This document shows, piece by piece, positions 7,462 to 16,759 of a DNA stretch of 64,000 nucleotides. The notes beneath the pieces were generated by a model that had not been told where the DNA came from, did not search any database, and was given only the letters and a program-made list of their open reading frames with translations. Positions within the stretch are counted from its first letter, which is position 1. Every line of letters starts with the position of its first letter. A program made the position numbers and the translations under genes. The stretch covers positions 62,001-126,000 of the forward strand of contig NZ_JXMW01000003.1 of assembly GCF_002072215.1 (NCBI RefSeq), written 5' to 3'. Origin of the DNA: Methanobrevibacter arboriphilus JCM 13429 = DSM 1125. GTDB lineage: Archaea > Methanobacteriota > Methanobacteria > Methanobacteriales > Methanobacteriaceae.

Positions 7462-9942
7462 ATGATTCGTCATGTTAAACAATTTAATATATATTTGGGA
7501 GGCATTAAGATTAATTATAGATTTTCAATAATTTTGCCAGCTTATAATGTAGAAAATCATATTAGGGATACTTTAAATTCTTTAGTTAATCAATCTTTTC
7601 AAGATTTTGAAGTTATTCTCGTCAACGATGGTTCCACTGATTCAACTCAGAACATAATTGATGAATATTGTAATAAATATTCTAATTTTAAATATATTTA
7701 TCAAGAAAATCAAGGTGTAGCTGTTGCTCGTAATAATGCATTGAAACTAGTAACTGGAGAATATATTGGATTTTTAGATCCTGATGGGGATCTTTTTTTT
7801 GAAGAAGCTCTTTATAATATTAATGAGACTATAAAATTTCATAAATCACAAAATACGATTCCTGATCTGATTATTGGTCCTCAAACTTCTTTTGATACAT
7901 GGTCAAGAAGAGAATATAAAAATGCTAAAATACTTTCTCACTTAGATAATATTCTTCCTCATGATGAAAAAATAATTTGGACTATGTTGATACTAAATAA
8001 AATGTTTAGGAGAGAAAAACTCATTGAAACTGGAGTTAAAATGCCTCTTTTAACTCATTCTAGTGATGCTGGCTTTTTTTTCTCCTATCTATATCAGTGT
8101 GATAAAATTGTAGGTTGCCCTCACAATTTTTTATTATATAAAAAGAGATTATTCTCTGATGATTCTTCACTTTCACAAGATTCAAATTTAGATTCTGTTA
8201 ATTCTTACTATAAATCTTATAAAATCATTTTAAACGCTTTCCAAGAGTATTGTGATAAATATAAGATTGAATTAATTAAACAAGGGAGAGAAAATGAATT
8301 AACGGGATTTAACAGATATATGTTGAATTATATTGATACTTTAAGATATAAAGAGTGCACAGCCTTATTTATAAAAATAACATACAGATTTTTTTGGAAA
8401 AGTGATGATAAAACATTGAAGAGAGTTAAAGAAATAATTGATGAGCTAAAAGAAGATATGTTTCCTCCAACTTGGGAGAAATGTATAAAAAGTAATAATG
8501 ATTTAGATCTTAATAATTTGATTACTAGTCATAAAGAAATGGCTAAAAACCCAATAATTTCAATTGTTTTAGGCAACTTAAAAGTAGATTCAAATAAAGA
8601 TTCAGACATTAATAACTTTAATATTAATAAAATTTCTTTAAATAGAATTATTCATAATATTTATAATTCTCATTTTCCGGCATTTGAATTAATAGTTCCT
8701 AATGAATTTAAATCAATCTTAGATGATAATGTAATTAATAAAGAAAATATTAAGTTTATTGAGTCTGACTATAGTCATGATTTTAAAAACAGGGCCATTG
8801 AATTATCTAAAGGAAAATATATGTTTTTTATTGAGGAAAATATTCTATTTTCTCCAAACTTATTTAAAAAAATGTTTGATAAGATTAATGGAAACGATTA
8901 TAATTGGGTTATGGATCCAATGTGTTCTGTTATAGAAGACAAATTCTCAAATAATGATACTTATAATATCAATAAATTTTCTAAAAGAGAATTAATAAAT
9001 TCTAATACAGAATATGATTGTTTTTTATCGGATAAACTATTTAATAAGGAATTTTTAAAAAATAATGATTTTAAGTTTTCTAATGATATTCGAGTAGATA
9101 TTAAAAGGTTGTATGAAATTGGCAAATATAAAAAAATAAATGAAAATTTTATTTTAACAAATAATGAATACCTAAAAGCTCCTTTCATATCTTTAATTAT
9201 TGATAATATGGATATATCTAATGAAAATTTCAATAAGCTACTTGAATCAATTTATACTCAGAATTTTAATTCTTTTGATGTTATTTTAAATGGAAAATTG
9301 AAATCTAAAGTTAATGAAGAATTTTTAGAAAAGTCAAACTTATCTATTTTAGAAACTGTTGAAAAATTTAACTTTAAAAAAATAGCCATAGAAAGGTCTA
9401 AATCAAAGTATGGATTTTTCATCGATGTTCCACTATATTTGGGTTCAAATTCATTAAAAAATCTTTTCTTTAATATTGAAAAAAAACAAAATATTAAAAG
9501 ATCAGATAAAAATGGATACGCGTTTACATCTTCTCCTTTTTATTATTTTAATGATAATGATGGCGATAAAAAATTAATAAAAATTTTTTCTTCAAATTTA
9601 TTAGCTTATACCTACAAAGATTTAAATTATTCTTCTTATAAGTCAAAGTTCATGATTTTTGATCTCTATTTATCAAATAAACTTTTTAATTTAGATATAT
9701 TAAAGGAAAATAATATACATTTTGAAAATTCCTATGAAGATGTTTTAAATTTATACAAAAACTTCAAATTCTCTAAAATTAATCAAAAATCTATATTAAC
9801 TTCTCTAAATCAGAAAAATCTTTTTAAATCAGGTTTTAACAATGGAAAAATACCTTTTTTAATTAATTTTCAATATTATATTCATAAGCTTATATTCATT
9901 ATAATTATTTTAAGAAGAAATTTAAAAAACATTGCTAATTAA
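7462..9942 (+). CDS. Large GT2-family glycosyltransferase with two extra degenerate GT-A-like modules
   Basis: This 826-residue protein begins with a classical GT2 module at about residues 23-250: FSIILPAYNVENHIRDTL, VILVNDGSTDSTQNI and FLDPDGDLFFEEAL, where the usual DxD motif appears as DPDGD. Two further segments repeat the same pattern in decayed form. One is at about 367-480 (PIISIVLG, FELIVPNEF, NRAIELSKGKYMFFIEENIL). The other is at about 573-680 (PFISLIIDNMD, FDVILNGKL, IAIERSKSKYGFFID). Both lack clear DGS and DxD residues. The start is uncertain. ATG 7462 has no good ribosome binding site, whereas GGGAGG at 7497-7502 lies 7 bp before an ATT codon at 7510 that would place the GT2 fold at the N-terminus. 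Confidence 0.85.
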   Translation: MIRHVKQFNIYLGGIKINYRFSIILPAYNVENHIRDTLNSLVNQSFQDFEVILVNDGSTDSTQNIIDEYCNKYSNFKYIYQENQGVAVARNNALKLVTGEYIGFLDPDGDLFFEEALYNINETIKFHKSQNTIPDLIIGPQTSFDTWSRREYKNAKILSHLDNILPHDEKIIWTMLILNKMFRREKLIETGVKMPLLTHSSDAGFFFSYLYQCDKIVGCPHNFLLYKKRLFSDDSSLSQDSNLDSVNSYYKSYKIILNAFQEYCDKYKIELIKQGRENELTGFNRYMLNYIDTLRYKECTALFIKITYRFFWKSDDKTLKRVKEIIDELKEDMFPPTWEKCIKSNNDLDLNNLITSHKEMAKNPIISIVLGNLKVDSNKDSDINNFNINKISLNRIIHNIYNSHFPAFELIVPNEFKSILDDNVINKENIKFIESDYSHDFKNRAIELSKGKYMFFIEENILFSPNLFKKMFDKINGNDYNWVMDPMCSVIEDKFSNNDTYNINKFSKRELINSNTEYDCFLSDKLFNKEFLKNNDFKFSNDIRVDIKRLYEIGKYKKINENFILTNNEYLKAPFISLIIDNMDISNENFNKLLESIYTQNFNSFDVILNGKLKSKVNEEFLEKSNLSILETVEKFNFKKIAIERSKSKYGFFIDVPLYLGSNSLKNLFFNIEKKQNIKRSDKNGYAFTSSPFYYFNDNDGDKKLIKIFSSNLLAYTYKDLNYSSYKSKFMIFDLYLSNKLFNLDILKENNIHFENSYEDVLNLYKNFKFSKINQKSILTSLNQKNLFKSGFNNGKIPFLINFQYYIHKLIFIIIILRRNLKNIAN
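7497..7512 (+). promoter_or_regulatory. Strong ribosome binding site without canonical start codon downstream
   Basis: GGGAGG at 7497-7502 is the best Shine-Dalgarno match in the area. It lies inside the frame of the large glycosyltransferase. The only in-frame codon at suitable spacing is ATT 7510-7512, followed by AATTATAGATTTTCA encoding the family's usual N-terminus. It may mark the true start or be coincidental. Confidence 0.4.
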
Positions 9943-10102
9943 ATATTATAAATAATACTACTATTAAAATTAAACAATTTTAATAGTATAATATTAAAGA
10001 TAATAATATTTATTATAAATTTTGTTATTAAAGTTATTATTATAGTATCAATTATTATAGTATCTATTATATTTATTATTAAAAATATCTACAGGTGAAT
10101 TT

Positions 10103-11089
10103 ATGGAAATTTCTGTTGTTATTCCTAATTATAATGGTAATAAATTTCTTAAAGGATGTTTAGATTCATTAAAAGAAGAAAAAATTCATAAATTGCAAAT
10201 TATTCTTGTTGATAATGCTTCTGTAGATAATTCAATAGAAATTTTTAAATCATATTTCGAAAAAAACAATGAAAATATCGAATATCATTTAATAGCTAAT
10301 AATTCTAATCTTGGATTTTCTAAAGCTGTAAATCAAGGAATTGAATTAGTTGTAAATCGTGGAAGTGAATATGTTTGTTTATTGAATAATGATGTTGAAA
10401 TTGATTCTAACTTTTTCAATAGACTATTTAATACTATAAATAATGATAAAAAGATTTTTAGTGTAAGTTCTAAGATGCTACAATATGATAACCCGGACTT
10501 AATTGATGATGCTGGTGATGAATATACTTTACTTGGTTGGACGAAAAAGTCAGGTGATGGGTTAGATAAATCAATAACAAGATATTCAAAGCCACGAGAA
10601 ATATTTAGTAGCTGTGCAGGGGCTGCATTATATAGAACATCAATTTTCAATGAAATTGGATATTTTGATGAGAATTTTTTTGCATATATGGAAGATGTAG
10701 ATATTGGGTATAGAGCTAGAATATTTGGATACAAAAATGTTTATTCTCCTGATGCTATTGTATATCATATTGGAAGTGGGTCAAGTGGAAGTAGGTATAA
10801 TGAGTTTAAAATACCTTTAGCTGCTCGTAATAACATATGGGTTATATATAAGAATATGCCTTGGCCTCAAATACTATTAAATATAGGATTTTTAGCTATT
10901 GGATTTTTAATAAAATATATTTTTTTCATCAGGAAAGGTTATGGAGATTTATACCTAAAAGGATTAAAAGAAGGAATAAAAAATAGAAATAAAATAAAAA
11001 AAACAGAATTTAAAAGGAATAACTTAAAAAATTATTTTAAAATTCAATGGAGACTAATAATCAATACATTTAAACTTATTTACAAATAA
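10103..11089 (+). CDS. GT2-family glycosyltransferase (rhamnosyltransferase-like) with C-terminal membrane segment
   Basis: This 328-residue inverting GT-A enzyme probably adds a sugar to the lipid-linked glycan on the cytoplasmic membrane face. Motifs: VVIPNYNGNKFLKGCLDSL (about 5-23), ILVDNASVDNSIEIF (about 34-48), SNLGFSKAVNQGI, the metal-binding LLNNDVEID (about 93-101) and the catalytic FAYMEDVDIGYRARIFG (about 193-209). A hydrophobic segment near 252-274 (ILLNIGFLAIGFLIKYIFFI) is likely membrane-associated, and a basic tail follows. The start ATG has AGGTGAATTT before it. The sugar cannot be told from sequence; WbbL-type rhamnosyltransferases are the closest remembered relatives. Confidence 0.87.
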   Translation: MEISVVIPNYNGNKFLKGCLDSLKEEKIHKLQIILVDNASVDNSIEIFKSYFEKNNENIEYHLIANNSNLGFSKAVNQGIELVVNRGSEYVCLLNNDVEIDSNFFNRLFNTINNDKKIFSVSSKMLQYDNPDLIDDAGDEYTLLGWTKKSGDGLDKSITRYSKPREIFSSCAGAALYRTSIFNEIGYFDENFFAYMEDVDIGYRARIFGYKNVYSPDAIVYHIGSGSSGSRYNEFKIPLAARNNIWVIYKNMPWPQILLNIGFLAIGFLIKYIFFIRKGYGDLYLKGLKEGIKNRNKIKKTEFKRNNLKNYFKIQWRLIINTFKLIYK

Positions 11090-11090
11090 T

Positions 11091-11149
11091 TATAGAATTA
11101 TTCTAATTATAGAATTATTTTAATTATGGAATTATTTTAATTATAGAAT
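11091..11149. repeat. 17-bp tandem repeat, about 3.5 copies
   Basis: Units of the form TATAGAATTATTYTAAT begin at 11091, 11108, 11125 and (partial) 11142, filling most of the 89-bp gap between two glycosyltransferase genes. Copies differ by one or two bases. Confidence 0.75.
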
Positions 11150-11178
11150 TATAGTGATTATAAATTTATAGTGATTAT

Positions 11179-12057
11179 ATGGATTTATCAATAATAATTG
11201 TTAATTATAAGACTTATGAATTAACAAAAAATACAATTAATTCTGTTTTAGAAACAACAGAGTCATCTTATGAGATTTTCATAGTTGACAATAATTCTCA
11301 AGATGGGAGTTATGAAAAATTAAAATCTTATTTTTCTCATTTTTCAAATGAAGCTTCCAATGGAAAGATAAATTTTATAAATAATCCAACTAATCAAGGA
11401 TTTGCTGCTGCTAATAACATAGCTATTAAAAAATCTAAAGGGGACTTCATTCTTCTTTTAAATTCTGATACTATTGTAAAAGATGGCTCAATCGATGATT
11501 GTTTAAAATTTATAAAAAGTCATAATGATGTTGGGGCTGTTGGTTGTAAGATTCTTTTACCTAATGGTGATTTAGATAAATCTTGTAAACGTAGTTTTCC
11601 AAATCCTAAAAATTCTTTTTACAAGCTTTTTGGTTTTAATAAGATTAAAAATTCTAATTCCGATGATTATAATTTAGATAATCTTGATGATAATGGGATT
11701 TATGAAGTAGATAGCTTGGTTGGAGCGTTTATGCTTGTTAGAAAGGTAGCTATAAATGAAGTAGGTCTTTTAGATGAAGATTATTTTATGTATGGTGAAG
11801 ATATTGATTGGTGCTATAGAATAAAAAGTGCTGGTTGGAAAATTATATACTATGGAAAATCTGAAATTATCCATTATAAAGGTGCAAGTAGCAAAAAACA
11901 AAAATCTAAGCTAATATTTGAGTTTTATAGAGCTATGTATCTTTTTTATAATAAACATTATGATAAAAAATACTCTTTTTTTACTAAATTATCGGTATAT
12001 TTAGGTATAATCTTTCTTTTAACGATTAAATTAGTGTTCAATGTTTTTAAGAAATGA
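11179..12057 (+). CDS. GT2-family glycosyltransferase
   Basis: This 292-residue GT-A enzyme has the same layout as the preceding one: LSIIIVNYKTYELTKNTI at the N-terminus, IFIVDNNSQDGSYEKL, NQGFAAANNIAIKKSKGDFILLLNSDTIV (NSD as the metal-binding motif) and YFMYGEDIDWCYRIKSAGWKI (catalytic ED region, about 195-215). A C-terminal hydrophobic stretch (LGIIFLLTIKLVFNVF) follows. The ATG is preceded by AGTGATTAT, a weak ribosome binding site. It sits between another GT2 gene and the initiating sugar-phosphate transferase, so it likely extends the same glycan. Donor and linkage are unknown. Confidence 0.87.
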   Translation: MDLSIIIVNYKTYELTKNTINSVLETTESSYEIFIVDNNSQDGSYEKLKSYFSHFSNEASNGKINFINNPTNQGFAAANNIAIKKSKGDFILLLNSDTIVKDGSIDDCLKFIKSHNDVGAVGCKILLPNGDLDKSCKRSFPNPKNSFYKLFGFNKIKNSNSDDYNLDNLDDNGIYEVDSLVGAFMLVRKVAINEVGLLDEDYFMYGEDIDWCYRIKSAGWKIIYYGKSEIIHYKGASSKKQKSKLIFEFYRAMYLFYNKHYDKKYSFFTKLSVYLGIIFLLTIKLVFNVFKK

Positions 12058-12265
12058 TGCTGATTTAATTTCTATAAATATTAAATAATTAGTATTCATA
12101 ATTGTATTTATATAAATTTATTTAAATTACAATAATGATATAAATAATAGTGATTATATTATATAATTGTATAATTATTTAACATATTAAAATATTATAA
12201 TTTATATTAGTTCATCTCCAATATACATTATATCTAATTTATATCAACATATTAATAGGGATATT

Positions 12266-13675
12266 ATGATAAAACAAAACCAAAGACTTTTAAATGCTAT
12301 ATTAATTACAACTGACGCCTTAGTGGTTGTTTTAGCATTTATTGCTGCTTGGTTTTTAAGATTTAAAACAACTATTTTTGGACCTTTGGGAGGATTTCTT
12401 CCATTTGAAAATTATTTGTTACTTGCACTATTTATTATTCCATTGTATTTAATTTTTTACTATTTTTCAGGATTATATAAGCCTTTTAGAAACCAATCAA
12501 GTATAATATCTGAGGCTACAGAGATTTTTAAAGTCAATTTAATGGCATTTATAGTTTTAATTGCATTATTATTTATTATAGATGAACCTAACTATTCAAG
12601 AAAGTTAATTTTTGTCTTTGCCTCTTTTAGTACTGTTTTTGCTATAATTGAAAGAGCAATATTTAGATCTATATTAAAACATATTAGATCTAATGATAAA
12701 AATCTTAAACATATTTTAATCGTTGGGGATGGAGAGTTAGCTATTAAATTTGCTAAAAAAATCATATCTAAGAAATATTTAGGCTATTCTATTAGTGGAT
12801 TTTTAGGTTCTCATCATAAAATTGGTCATGTAATTGATGGAACTAATGGGGCTTCTGTTATTGGATTAATAGGTGATTTAGATGATTTTTTAGCTAATAA
12901 TCAATATGATAGGGTTATAATAGCTATTCCTCTTAAATATTATGATAATTTAACTAGATTGGTGGATATTTGTGAAAATCATGGTGTAAAAGCTGAGATA
13001 ATTCCTGATTATTATAGATATTTCCCTGCAAAGCCTTCTGTAGATATGATTGATGAATTACCTATTATCAATATTCGTTATGTCCCTTTAGATGATGCTT
13101 TAAATAGATTCATGAAAAAAATTTCTGATATTGTGATATCTTTAATAGCTATTATTATAACTTCTCCAATAATGATTTTAACAGCTATTGCTATTAAGAT
13201 AAGTTCTCCAGGCCCTATTATTTTTAAACAAGAAAGAATTGGTTATCAAAGAATGCCTTTTATGATGTACAAGTTTAGAAGTATGAAGGTACAGGATGAA
13301 TCTGAAGAGAAATCCGAATGGACTACTGAAGATGATCCTAGAAAAACTCGAATTGGGGATTTTATTAGGAAAACTAGTATTGATGAATTGCCTCAGTTTT
13401 TCAATGTTTTAAAAGGTGAAATGAGTGTTGTTGGTCCTAGACCTGAAAGACCTTTTTTTGTAGAGAAGTTTAGAGATGAAATTCCAAAGTACATGGTAAA
13501 ACATCAAGTTAGACCAGGACTCACTGGATTGGCTCAAATACATGGGTATAGAGGAAACACTTCTATTAAAAGGCGTATTGAGTATGATATTGAATATGTA
13601 GAAAATTGGTATTTTGGTTTAGATGTTTTAATTATGTGGAAAACAATTTTAAAAGGTAATAAGAATGCTTATTAA
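12266..13675 (+). CDS. Polyprenyl-phosphate sugar-1-phosphate transferase (WbaP/EpsE-like initiating enzyme)
   Basis: This 469-residue protein loads the first sugar phosphate onto a polyprenyl phosphate carrier, starting a surface glycan. Order: about four N-terminal membrane segments (1-130), a Rossmann-like CoA-binding-3 domain (about 145-260, ILIVGDGELAIKFAKK), another membrane segment (about 290-312) and the bacterial-sugar-transferase domain (about 313-469). The last has KQERIGYQRMPFMMYKFRSM, RKTSIDELPQFFNVLKGEMS, VVGPRPERPFF and VRPGLTGLAQIHGYRG. It is full length. The start has AATAGGGATATT upstream. As the initiating enzyme it completes the set of transferases in this locus and is its last + strand gene before core DNA-repair genes. 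Confidence 0.93.
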   Translation: MIKQNQRLLNAILITTDALVVVLAFIAAWFLRFKTTIFGPLGGFLPFENYLLLALFIIPLYLIFYYFSGLYKPFRNQSSIISEATEIFKVNLMAFIVLIALLFIIDEPNYSRKLIFVFASFSTVFAIIERAIFRSILKHIRSNDKNLKHILIVGDGELAIKFAKKIISKKYLGYSISGFLGSHHKIGHVIDGTNGASVIGLIGDLDDFLANNQYDRVIIAIPLKYYDNLTRLVDICENHGVKAEIIPDYYRYFPAKPSVDMIDELPIINIRYVPLDDALNRFMKKISDIVISLIAIIITSPIMILTAIAIKISSPGPIIFKQERIGYQRMPFMMYKFRSMKVQDESEEKSEWTTEDDPRKTRIGDFIRKTSIDELPQFFNVLKGEMSVVGPRPERPFFVEKFRDEIPKYMVKHQVRPGLTGLAQIHGYRGNTSIKRRIEYDIEYVENWYFGLDVLIMWKTILKGNKNAY

Positions 13676-14270
13676 ATTTTCTTTATTAATTTTTAATTTG
13701 TAAATTTTTTAATATTTTTTTAATTAGCTTTTTATTAATTTTTAATTAATTTTTTAATACTTTTAAATATTTTTTAATATTTTTTAATTATTTTTTACTA
13801 TATTTTATATTGCTACAAGGTTATTGTATGATTATAATTTTTTAAAATAATTGTAATAATATTTATATAATAGTTATTACTATTCTTTTAATAGTAATAC
13901 TAAATTACTGTTAATTATTATAATAGTTATGTTAATAAAAGTTATAATAAGTTTCAAATATTTTTTGAAATCTGTGAGATCTGAATATCAAAATATTATA
14001 TAACAGGTTTTTTATAAAAATCTTTGAATTAAATATAAAAATCTTTAAGTTAAATAATATAATTATATTATTAATATAATTAAAAATTTATATGGAGTTT
14101 TATATTTATAAAAAAGAGCTTTTTGTTTATAAAAAGAGTATTATAGTTGTAAAAGAGTATTATAATTGTTAAAATTTAATATTTATTTTAAAATATTACT
14201 CCTCATTTGCTCTTGGAAAAAGTTCTAGATATATAAAAAAATAATTAATATTTAATTGTGAGGGTTTGGT
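13676..14270. other. 595-bp A+T-rich intergenic region
   Basis: No gene is seen. The first 130 bp are T-rich on the + strand and probably terminate the glycan operon. Near 13959-13973 TTTCAAATATTTTTTGAAA can form a small hairpin. TATAAAAATCTTTGAATTAA recurs as a near copy 21 bp later (about 14014-14055). The last 50 bp hold the RPA promoter. Confidence 0.55.
14229..14265 (+). promoter_or_regulatory. Promoter and ribosome binding site of the RPA gene
   Basis: ATATATAAAA at 14229-14238, preceded by purine-rich GAAAAAGTTCTAG, looks like a BRE/TATA element. Transcription would start near 14256-14262, giving a very short leader ending in GTGAGGGTTTGGT before the ATG. Confidence 0.5.
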
Positions 14271-16649
14271 ATGGATAATGAAATAATAGAAGAATATAAC
14301 AAAATCAAGGATAAAATCTCTGAAGAAGAATTTTTAGAGAAAATGAATGAAAAAAAGAAAGATTATAAGGATATAAGCTTTATGAGTGATGTTGACATTG
14401 CTCGGACTGTTGTAGGGGAATATATCAATGAAAAAAATGAACATAGGTCTGAAAGTCAAGAACATGCAATGGATAAAATATCTAAATTAGAATCTGGAGC
14501 TCAAAATTTAAGTGTAATTGGCAGAGTAATTGGTATTTCAAATCCAAAAATTTTCACAAGTCGTAAAGGGAAAGATGGAAAACTAGCTAATTTAAAAATA
14601 GCTGATGATACTGGAGAAATAAGGGTAGTTTTATGGACTGAAAACATAAAATTATTAAAAAATTTTAATGAAGGAGATATTATTCAAATAAATAGAGTTG
14701 ATGTTAAAGATGGTTATCAATCTGGAACTAAAGAAATTCATTTACAGCCACGTTCAACAATAAATGTTTTAGATAGTAATGATTATCCTAATTTTCCAGA
14801 ATATGAGGAAATAATAACTCCTATAGATGAAATTGCCCCAGATACTACTGTAAATATTATTGCAAGACTAATAAGAGTTCCTAAAATTAGAAGCTATGAA
14901 AAAAATGGAAAAGACGGTAAAGTAACTTCTTTAGAACTACAAGATGAAACTGGAAAAATTAGTTATACATTATGGAATAAAGATACTGGCTTAATAAACA
15001 GTTTGGATATTAAGGAAGGAGATTCTTTAAAAATATTAGGTGCTTCTGCTAGAGAAAGAAATGGTGAAGTATCTTTATCTCATTGGGATGGAAGAATAGT
15101 TAAAGGGGATTTTGAAGTTCCAGAATATGAGGATAAAATCTTAAAAATTGCTGAAGCTCAGGAAATGAAAGATGTGACCTTACTTGGGATTGTCACTAAA
15201 ATTCAAGATACTATAGAATTTGATAGAGCTGATGGTTCTAAAGGGGCTGTTAAATCTATTGAGGTAGCTGATGATACAGGTTCTATCCGAGTAACTCTTT
15301 GGGGTGATGATACTAAATTAAACATCAATAAAGGAGATATTATTAAAATTACTGGTGGAAACATTGAATTTGATGAATATACTGAAACTGGTTATAGAGT
15401 TAATACTAATTGGAACACTCAAATAATAACTAACCCTGATGAAGATAATAGCTTAATCGATCTTTTAAAAGATTATCAATCAAAACTAGGACCAATTAAA
15501 GTTGAAGTTATTCAAGAAATTGAGGAAGATGGTGAAGAGGTTGATGTTCTTGGTAGAATTATAACCATGCATGATCCAAGAGAGTTTCAAAGAGATGATG
15601 GTACTACTGGTTTAGTTAGATCTGGAGATTTAGCTGATGAAACCGGTGTTGTTAGGTTATCTTTTTGGGATGAAAAAGCTCAAAATAATTTTGAACCTGG
15701 AAATGCTTTTTTAATTGAGAATGCAAGGACTCGGATGGGTCTTTATTCAGTTGAACTTAATATAGGAAAAACTGCAAGAATTATAAAATTAGATGAAGAT
15801 GAAACTGGTGATTTACCTTCTTTTTCAGAACTTGAGGACATGATTTATATTCCTAAAAAAATCGATGAATTAGAAGAAGATGATTCTAATATAAGAGTTT
15901 TAGCAAGAGTTATTGATATTCAAGATGTGAATGAATTCCAGAGACAAGATGGAACTCCTGGATTAGTTAGAAATATTGAAATTGGTGATGATACTGGAAT
16001 TATAAGAACTACTCTTTGGAATGAACAAGCAAATAATCCTTATGAAGTTGGAGATGCATTAAAAATTGAAAATCCGAGGGTAACTTTTAGAAATGATAAT
16101 CTTGAGTTAAGTATTAGTAATAATACTAAAATAACTAAGGCAAAAGATGATGAATTAGATGAATTACCTTCTTTTGAAGAGTTGGAAGAAATTTTATATA
16201 GATCTAAAAACATTGTTGATTTAGAGGATGATGATAGAAATATTAAGATTCAGGGGGCACTGGGTGATACTTTTGGTAATAATATTCTTTCTGCTAGATG
16301 TCCTAGCTGTAGCAATAGGTTAGATCAAATTGATGATGAATATGTTTGTGATTATTGTGGAGAAGATGTTGAAAAGCCAAGATATCTTTTAATGATTCCT
16401 GCTAGGATTGAGGATGATACTGGAGAAATTTCTATTACTTTCTTTGGTAAATTAGCTGAAAAACTTCTTGGAATGACTACTGATGAAGCAGCAGAGATTG
16501 TTGAAGAAAGTGCTGATGAAGGTGTTTTAGAAGGAAAAGTTGAGAATTTAGCAGGGCTTAGTATTAAAATTATTGCTGATGTTAATTTTGATGAATATAA
16601 TGAAGAAATTAGATTAAATCCTAAAAAAATTATTTCTACAGAATTATAG
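14271..16649 (+). CDS. Replication protein A (RPA), multi-OB-fold single-stranded DNA binding protein
   Basis: This 792-residue protein coats single-stranded DNA during replication and repair. Five similar OB-fold modules start at about residues 78, 192, 301, 422 and 539. Each has a core like GRVIG...G(K/L)V...IADDTGEIRVTLW. A sixth, C-terminal OB unit (about 658-792) contains a C4 zinc finger, CPSCSNRLDQ then CDYCGED (about 676-697). This is the euryarchaeal single-polypeptide RPA layout. The N-terminal 70 residues are helical and charged. radA follows in the same direction after about 110 bp, an arrangement also remembered from Methanothermobacter, consistent with joint work in recombination. 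Confidence 0.93.
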   Translation: MDNEIIEEYNKIKDKISEEEFLEKMNEKKKDYKDISFMSDVDIARTVVGEYINEKNEHRSESQEHAMDKISKLESGAQNLSVIGRVIGISNPKIFTSRKGKDGKLANLKIADDTGEIRVVLWTENIKLLKNFNEGDIIQINRVDVKDGYQSGTKEIHLQPRSTINVLDSNDYPNFPEYEEIITPIDEIAPDTTVNIIARLIRVPKIRSYEKNGKDGKVTSLELQDETGKISYTLWNKDTGLINSLDIKEGDSLKILGASARERNGEVSLSHWDGRIVKGDFEVPEYEDKILKIAEAQEMKDVTLLGIVTKIQDTIEFDRADGSKGAVKSIEVADDTGSIRVTLWGDDTKLNINKGDIIKITGGNIEFDEYTETGYRVNTNWNTQIITNPDEDNSLIDLLKDYQSKLGPIKVEVIQEIEEDGEEVDVLGRIITMHDPREFQRDDGTTGLVRSGDLADETGVVRLSFWDEKAQNNFEPGNAFLIENARTRMGLYSVELNIGKTARIIKLDEDETGDLPSFSELEDMIYIPKKIDELEEDDSNIRVLARVIDIQDVNEFQRQDGTPGLVRNIEIGDDTGIIRTTLWNEQANNPYEVGDALKIENPRVTFRNDNLELSISNNTKITKAKDDELDELPSFEELEEILYRSKNIVDLEDDDRNIKIQGALGDTFGNNILSARCPSCSNRLDQIDDEYVCDYCGEDVEKPRYLLMIPARIEDDTGEISITFFGKLAEKLLGMTTDEAAEIVEESADEGVLEGKVENLAGLSIKIIADVNFDEYNEEIRLNPKKIISTEL

Positions 16650-16759
16650 TAGCTGATTTAGTAATTTATCTTTAGAACTATTAAATTATGAAATTTATAA
16701 ATGAATTATAAAAGCAAAAATTATATAAATAAAATATAAATAATATAGGGATGAGTATT

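Noticed and set aside
13676-14228. Possible structured RNA or tRNA in the long spacer before RPA
   Set aside because: No G+C-rich island, T-loop-like GTTCRA motif or cloverleaf was found; only small A+T hairpins are present. The same holds for the other long spacers.
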